A stretch of 64,000 bases of DNA, taken from positions 62,001 through 126,000 of the forward strand of contig JACKDL010000002.1 of the NCBI GenBank assembly GCA_020633555.1, read 5' to 3'. This document shows, one piece after another, positions 58,782 through 64,000 of the stretch (positions are counted from its first letter, which is position 1; the number at the start of each line of letters is the position of its first letter). The notes below the pieces were generated by a model. That model saw only the letters and a program-made list of their open reading frames with translations, was not told the DNA's origin and searched no databases. The translations under genes and the position numbers were made by a program. Source of the stretch: Myxococcales bacterium (lineage in GTDB: Bacteria > Myxococcota_A > Bradymonadia > UBA7976 > UBA1532).

Positions 58782-60443
58782 ATGGGTCTGTCGCCGCGTT
58801 TCATGCTCCAGTCGGGGGCCCTGGTCGTGGCCCTGTTGGGGGCGCTGGCCGGCCCCGCCGGGGCGCAGGATCTGCAGAACTTCAAGCCCGCCACCGGCAC
58901 CTGGAACCTGCTGTCGGTGGACACCGCCGACACCGCGCCCGGCGGCCGGTTCGTGCCCACCCTGTGGGTGAACTGGGGCCTCAACCCCCTGGTGCGCCGC
59001 GACAGCGACGGCGAGGTGATCGAGACGATCATCGAGCACTACGTCACCACCGACATCGTGGCCACCTACGGCGTCACCGAGTGGTTCGAGATCGGCTTGG
59101 ACCTGCCCGTCAGCTACACCGACGGCGAGGCCATCCAGGTCATCGGCGAGTCGGGCTTCGGCCTGGGCGATCTGCGCATCGTGCCCAAGGTGCGCCTGCC
59201 CTGGCGCCTGGCCGGGGTGGTGGGTCTGGCGCTGAGCGTGCCCGTGAGCTTCGCCACCGGCGACGACAGCCGCGGCATGGGCGCGGGCACCACCCAGGTG
59301 AACCCGAAGGCCATCGCCGACGTGCGGGTGGGCGGCGTCACCGCCACCGCGAACGTGGGCTTCCGCTACCGGGCCAACGACGTGGCCGTCGAGGATCTGG
59401 GCTTCGGCAACGAGGTCACCTACGGCGCCGGTCTGGCCGTCGAGCTGGGCCGCAAGGAGCTGCTGGCCCTGGGCGAGCTCTTCGGCGCGGCCCCCGCCAA
59501 CAGCTTGGAGAACTCCAACGACGCGCCCCTGGAGGCCCTGCTGGGCCTGCGCTGGTTCGCGCCCTTCGGCCTGGTGACCACCCTGGGCGGCGGCCTGGGG
59601 ATCATCAACGATTACGGCTCGCCCGACGTGCGGGTGGTGCTGGGCCTGGGCTTCTTCGAGCTGGCCCAGCCCGTGGGTGACCGGGACGGTGACGGCATCC
59701 TCGACCCCGACGACCAGTGCCCCGACGAGCCCGAGGACAAGGACACCTGGCAGGACGCCGACGGCTGCCCCGATCGCGACAACGATCAGGACGGCATCCT
59801 GGACGTGGACGACCAGTGTCCCCTCGACCCCGAGGACAAGGACGAGTTCGAGGACGAGAACGGCTGCCCCGATCCCGACAACGATCAGGATGGCGTGCTG
59901 GACACGGCGGATCAGTGCCCGCTGGACCCCGAGGACAAGGACGAGTTCGAGGACGAGAACGGCTGCCCGGATCCCGACAACGATCAGGACGGCATCCCGG
60001 ACGTGGACGACGCCTGCCCGAACGAGCCCGAGACGAAGAACGACTACAAGGACGAGGACGGCTGCCCCGACCGCAAGGTCGAGGTGAAGATCACCCAGAA
60101 GAAGCTCGAGGTGCTCGAGCCCGTGTTCTTCGACTTCGACAAGGCCACCATCAAGCAGGAGAGCTTCGCGGTGCTCGACGCGGTGGCCGAGGCGCTGACC
60201 AAGTACCCCGACATCAAGATCCGGGTGGAGGGCCACACCGACACCAAGGGCACCGACGCCTACAACGACGCCCTGAGCCAGTCGCGCACCGAGGCGGTGG
60301 TGGACTACCTGGTGGAGAAGGGCGGCGTGGCCCGCGATCGGCTGGAGCCCAAGGGCTTCGGCAAGCGCAAGCCGCTGGTGGATCCGAACACGCCGGGGGC
60401 GGACGCCAAGAACCGGCGGGTGGAGTTTGTGATCGTTCAGTAG
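58782..60443 (+). CDS. OmpA-family outer-membrane protein with TSP3-type calcium repeats
   Basis: The ATG at 58782 follows AGGGAGGGA; 553 residues with a signal peptide (ending AGA-QD). Residues ~30-300 form a transporter-like beta-barrel region ('FGLGDLRIVPKVRLPWRLAG', 'LGLRWFAPFGLVTTLGGGLG'). Four thrombospondin type 3-like Asp-rich repeats (DNDQDGILDVDDQCPLDPED type, ~302-430) probably bind calcium. The C-terminal OmpA domain (~440-553) has 'FFDFDKATIKQESF' and 'VEGHTDTKGTDAYNDALSQS', with the Asp and Arg that contact diaminopimelate. It tethers the outer membrane to peptidoglycan. The stop codon lies within the first unit of a 50-bp tandem duplication, and a strong hairpin follows. Confidence 0.92.
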   Translation: MGLSPRFMLQSGALVVALLGALAGPAGAQDLQNFKPATGTWNLLSVDTADTAPGGRFVPTLWVNWGLNPLVRRDSDGEVIETIIEHYVTTDIVATYGVTEWFEIGLDLPVSYTDGEAIQVIGESGFGLGDLRIVPKVRLPWRLAGVVGLALSVPVSFATGDDSRGMGAGTTQVNPKAIADVRVGGVTATANVGFRYRANDVAVEDLGFGNEVTYGAGLAVELGRKELLALGELFGAAPANSLENSNDAPLEALLGLRWFAPFGLVTTLGGGLGIINDYGSPDVRVVLGLGFFELAQPVGDRDGDGILDPDDQCPDEPEDKDTWQDADGCPDRDNDQDGILDVDDQCPLDPEDKDEFEDENGCPDPDNDQDGVLDTADQCPLDPEDKDEFEDENGCPDPDNDQDGIPDVDDACPNEPETKNDYKDEDGCPDRKVEVKITQKKLEVLEPVFFDFDKATIKQESFAVLDAVAEALTKYPDIKIRVEGHTDTKGTDAYNDALSQSRTEAVVDYLVEKGGVARDRLEPKGFGKRKPLVDPNTPGADAKNRRVEFVIVQ

Positions 60444-60540
60444 GCAGTCATCGAGTTGCGGTCGACCGACCGCTGCGGTGGATTTGTCGGTAGGTACTCA
60501 CCGAGTTGCGGTCGATCAGCCGCTGCTTTGGATTTGTCGG
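60441..60540 (+). repeat. 50-bp tandem duplication containing the ompA stop
   Basis: The units 60441-60490 and 60491-60540 match at 42 of 50 positions; each begins TAGG and ends GATTTGTCGG. The first TAG is the ompA stop codon. Confidence 0.85.
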
Positions 60541-60568
60541 GTTGGACCGGCTGGGGCCGGTCCAACCC
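60539..60568 (+). terminator. Terminator hairpin after ompA
   Basis: A perfect 12-bp stem, GGGTTGGACCGG (60539-60550) with CCGGTCCAACCC (60557-60568), has a CTGGGG loop and is followed by TTTGC. It is the strongest terminator-like structure in the window. Confidence 0.7.
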
Positions 60569-60834
60569 TTTGCGGGGCGGCGACGGATCGGCGCGGGGCG
60601 GCGGGCCGGCCGGCTCCGGGGCGGCCTCGGCCTCGGTCTTCGGCTGCGCCGAATCCCTCAGCCGGGGGGGCCCCATCGCCGGCCGACCCGCCGCCCCGCT
60701 CCCTCGGCGTCGGCCGATGGGTTGTGGGGAGGTGGAGGATCGAGGCGTTTTGGCCGGTCGGCGGTCTTGGGGTTCGGCGGTGGCGTCCCGATCCGGCTCC
60801 CAGACCACTGCTGGCTTGCGATTGCGCGACCACC
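60569..60834. other. Non-coding GC-rich stretch
   Basis: These 266 bases lie between the ompA terminator and the interspersed repeats. All frames here have low-complexity Arg/Pro/Gly translations and no ribosome binding site; I see no gene or structure. Confidence 0.5.
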
Positions 60835-61008
60835 CCCGACGCCGAATGGCGGTCACCGCTACGGTCGGTGGACAGCGAGCAGTCCCATCGGTGAGCCCCG
60901 CAGGGGCGAACCGCATGCGACCGCAGAAGGAAGTGGCCGGGCACGCCGGCGAGCGGGGAAGCCGCGAGCCGCCGTGGGGGGGTCTGGGGGGCGCAGCCAG
61001 CCCCCCAG
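60835..61008. repeat. Interspersed palindromic repeat, unit A
   Basis: This ~174-bp unit begins CCCGACGCCGAATGGCGG. It contains a small hairpin GCCCC-GCA-GGGGC (60895-60907) and ends in a larger one, CTGGGGGG (60984-60991) with CCCCCCAG (61001-61008). It is nearly identical to unit B. Confidence 0.8.
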
Positions 61009-61017
61009 GAAAGGCTC

Positions 61018-61093
61018 GCCGGAGCCCCGAAGGGGCGAACCGCAAGCCGGCGAGGACGGAAGTGGCCAGGCAAGTCGGCGAAGCCGCGAGCCG
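61018..61093. repeat. Interspersed repeat, partial diverged copy
   Basis: This is a shortened, more diverged version of the middle of unit A ('GCCCCGAAGGGGCGAACCGC' then 'GGAAGTGGCCAGGCAAG'), lacking both ends of the full unit. Confidence 0.65.
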
Positions 61094-61094
61094 G

Positions 61095-61272
61095 CCCGAC
61101 GCCGAATGGCGGTCACCACAACGGCCGGTGGACAGCGAGCAGTGCCGTCGGTGAGCCCCGCAGGGGCGAACCGCATGCCACCGCGGAAGGAAGTGGCCGG
61201 GCACGCCAGCGAGCGGCGGAGCCGCGAGCTGCCGTGGTGGGGGGTCTGGGGGGGCGCAGCCAGCCCCCCCAG
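61095..61272. repeat. Interspersed palindromic repeat, unit B
   Basis: This ~178-bp unit is collinear with unit A. Its final hairpin, CTGGGGGGG (61246-61254) with CCCCCCCAG (61264-61272), has a 9-bp stem and ends 5 bases from the acyl-CoA dehydrogenase stop, so on the minus strand it may act as that gene's terminator. Confidence 0.8.
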
Positions 61273-61277
61273 GCAAG

Positions 61278-63041
<1,764 letters not shown>

Positions 63042-63100
63042 CGCCTCACCTGTTGCGTCGGCGGGTGGAGCGCTCGCGTGTGCGGGCGCGGAAACATGCC

Positions 63101-63106
63101 AGTATA
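63101..63106 (-). promoter_or_regulatory. Candidate -10 of the acyl-CoA dehydrogenase gene
   Basis: On the minus strand GCTATACTGG contains TATACT (5 of 6 matches), 59 bases before the start and 48 bases downstream of the FadR-type palindromes. No good -35 is seen at 17 bases. Confidence 0.4.
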
Positions 63107-63154
63107 GCGTCAGGCTCGGGATGCCACGAGGTGGGCCGCCGTCGCAAACCAAAT

Positions 63155-63172
63155 TGAATGGCGATTCATTCA
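63155..63172. promoter_or_regulatory. FadR/TetR-type operator 1 (TGAATG-N6-CATTCA)
   Basis: This 18-bp palindrome has halves identical to the Bacillus FadR box TGAATGANTANTCATTCA. It lies upstream of the acyl-CoA dehydrogenase gene; the second copy begins 22 bases away. Confidence 0.65.
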
Positions 63173-63176
63173 TTTA

Positions 63177-63194
63177 TGAATGGCGGTTCATTCA
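63177..63194. promoter_or_regulatory. FadR/TetR-type operator 2 (TGAATG-N6-CATTCA)
   Basis: This second identical palindrome lies on the same face of the helix (22 bases, two turns). The rest of the 63042-63375 gap holds only the -10 candidate at 63101; nothing is seen from 63195 to 63375. Confidence 0.65.
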
Positions 63195-63375
63195 TCGCGC
63201 AGCGTAAGTGGCTGAGAACGCGTCGCTTCCTTGTCGGGCATGAAATCGACGCGAGCAATGCTGCGCCGCGTCGTTGGCGCCGCCTGCCCTTGGGATCCGG
63301 GCGCGCCGCTGGGCCCGTGAGGGGATATGGCGGGCCGGCTGGCCCCGGCCTGGAGCCGGACGTAGACTGGCGGCT

Positions 63376-64000
63376 ATGCGACACCTGATTCCTGCTGTGG
63401 CCGCGTTGCTCGCCTTGGGTTGCAACGCCGAGTTCCCCGAAGAGACGGACCTGGGCCCGTTGGACGCCGAGGTCGCCTCCGATCAGGCCCCCGCTGGCCG
63501 CGATCAGCGCCCCCCGGACCAGGCGGTGGACGCCGCGGTCGATCAGGGGCCGCCCCCCTGCGAGCCGGTGGCCGAGCTGTGCGATGGCCTCGACAACGAC
63601 TGCGACGGCCGCGTCGACGAGGAGTTCCGCATCGGCCAGCAGTGCGGCGAGGGGCTGGGGCCCTGCCGCGCGCAGGGCCTGACCGAGTGCGCGCCCGACG
63701 GTCACGGTACGGTCTGCAACGCGCAGCCGCTGCCGGGGAACGAGGAGCAGTGCGACGGGGTGGACAACGACTGCAACGGGGTCGTGGACGACATCGCGGG
63801 GCTGGGCGAGGCGTGCACGCTGCGCGCCGAGCTGTCGCCCGAATGCACCTCGGAGGGGATCTTGCGCTGCGAGCCCGAGGGCCGCGGTGCCTGGTGCGAT
63901 GGCCCGGCGGTGGACGCCGACGGGGACTTCTACGGCTGCGAAGATGACTGCGACGACAGCGACCCGTCGGTGAACCGCGCCGCAGCCGAGATCTGCAACC
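63376..64000 (+). CDS. MopE-type lipoprotein (3' partial)
   Basis: The frame opens at the ATG at 63376 and is still open at the window edge; 208 residues are visible. The leader (RHLIPAVAALLALGC) has its lipobox Cys at 16, followed by a Asp/Gln/Pro linker ('DQAPAGRDQRPPDQAVDAAV'). Two MopE-type motifs follow ('CDGLDNDCDGRVDEE', 'CDGVDNDCNGVVDD'), then the full putative metal-binding motif 'DADGDFYGCEDDCDDSDPSV'. It resembles the N-terminal third of the MopE-RHS lipoprotein at 51257 but is a separate gene. It is divergent from the acyl-CoA dehydrogenase. The C-terminal domains and function are unknown. Confidence 0.85.
   Translation, partial: MRHLIPAVAALLALGCNAEFPEETDLGPLDAEVASDQAPAGRDQRPPDQAVDAAVDQGPPPCEPVAELCDGLDNDCDGRVDEEFRIGQQCGEGLGPCRAQGLTECAPDGHGTVCNAQPLPGNEEQCDGVDNDCNGVVDDIAGLGEACTLRAELSPECTSEGILRCEPEGRGAWCDGPAVDADGDFYGCEDDCDDSDPSVNRAAAEICN

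Noticed and set aside
60835..61272. Insertion-sequence remnant
   Set aside because: No transposase fragment, terminal inverted repeats or target duplication is visible; treated as an interspersed non-coding repeat instead.

Overview
This is a very GC-rich bacterial chromosome segment from a Gram-negative, outer-membrane-bearing organism. The content points to Myxococcota or a close deltaproteobacterial relative. Indicators are many lipoproteins with Asp/Gln/Pro-rich linkers, MopE-type DCDG metal-binding repeats, a MYXO-CTERM-like tail, a Ser/Thr kinase fused to an ATPase, RHS repeats, caspase-like peptidases and ECF sigma factors. The taxon is inferred from gene content only. I see no rRNA, convincing tRNA, CRISPR array, transposase or integrase.

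Layout. 0-11.4 kb: envelope biogenesis on the + strand: tamB (cut by the left edge), a TamA/BamA-type Omp85 protein, a DUF4159 protein, a VWA/glutamine-amidotransferase-like membrane protein and kdsA. 11.6-14.5 kb (-): an ECF sigma, its probable anti-sigma and a caspase/beta-barrel fusion, all joined by GTGA overlaps. 14.6-25.3 kb: a lipoprotein, a lipid A acyltransferase, cysM, an SplB-like radical SAM protein with a possible LexA box, a secreted amidase with a MYXO-CTERM-like tail, and a (-) operon of an exported protein, priA and a FecE-like ATPase.

25.4-30.3 kb: three tandem paralogues, each with two winged-helix-like domains, two of them with Lys/Ala/Pro repeat linkers, followed by two Hsp20 chaperones. 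30.3-33.9 kb: a GH13 alpha-amylase-like lipoprotein divergent from a small transaldolase/FSA. 34-40.6 kb: a giant beta-propeller/acidic-repeat/coiled-coil membrane protein followed by a kinase-ATPase. 40.7-58.6 kb: a block of secreted and surface proteins: a secreted unknown plus a subtilase (+), then on the - strand a polyglycine-hydrolase-like lipoprotein, anti-sigma-like protein, ECF sigma, subtilase-like lipoprotein, TPR-CHAT lipoprotein and a 2463-residue MopE-RHS lipoprotein. Three matching promoter elements (TGAAAG-N18-GAA) sit in this block, each before a gene, so it may be a self-contained sigma regulon.

58.8-64 kb: an OmpA-family porin-like protein, a strong terminator, a patch of interspersed palindromic repeats, an acyl-CoA dehydrogenase preceded by two FadR-type palindromes, and the start of another MopE-type lipoprotein cut by the right edge.

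Themes: outer-membrane building, two sigma/anti-sigma modules each tied to peptidases (C14 caspase; subtilase plus CHAT), and many surface lipoproteins. The best candidates for undescribed biology are the triple winged-helix cluster and the MopE-RHS/CHAT/subtilase block with its own promoter motif.
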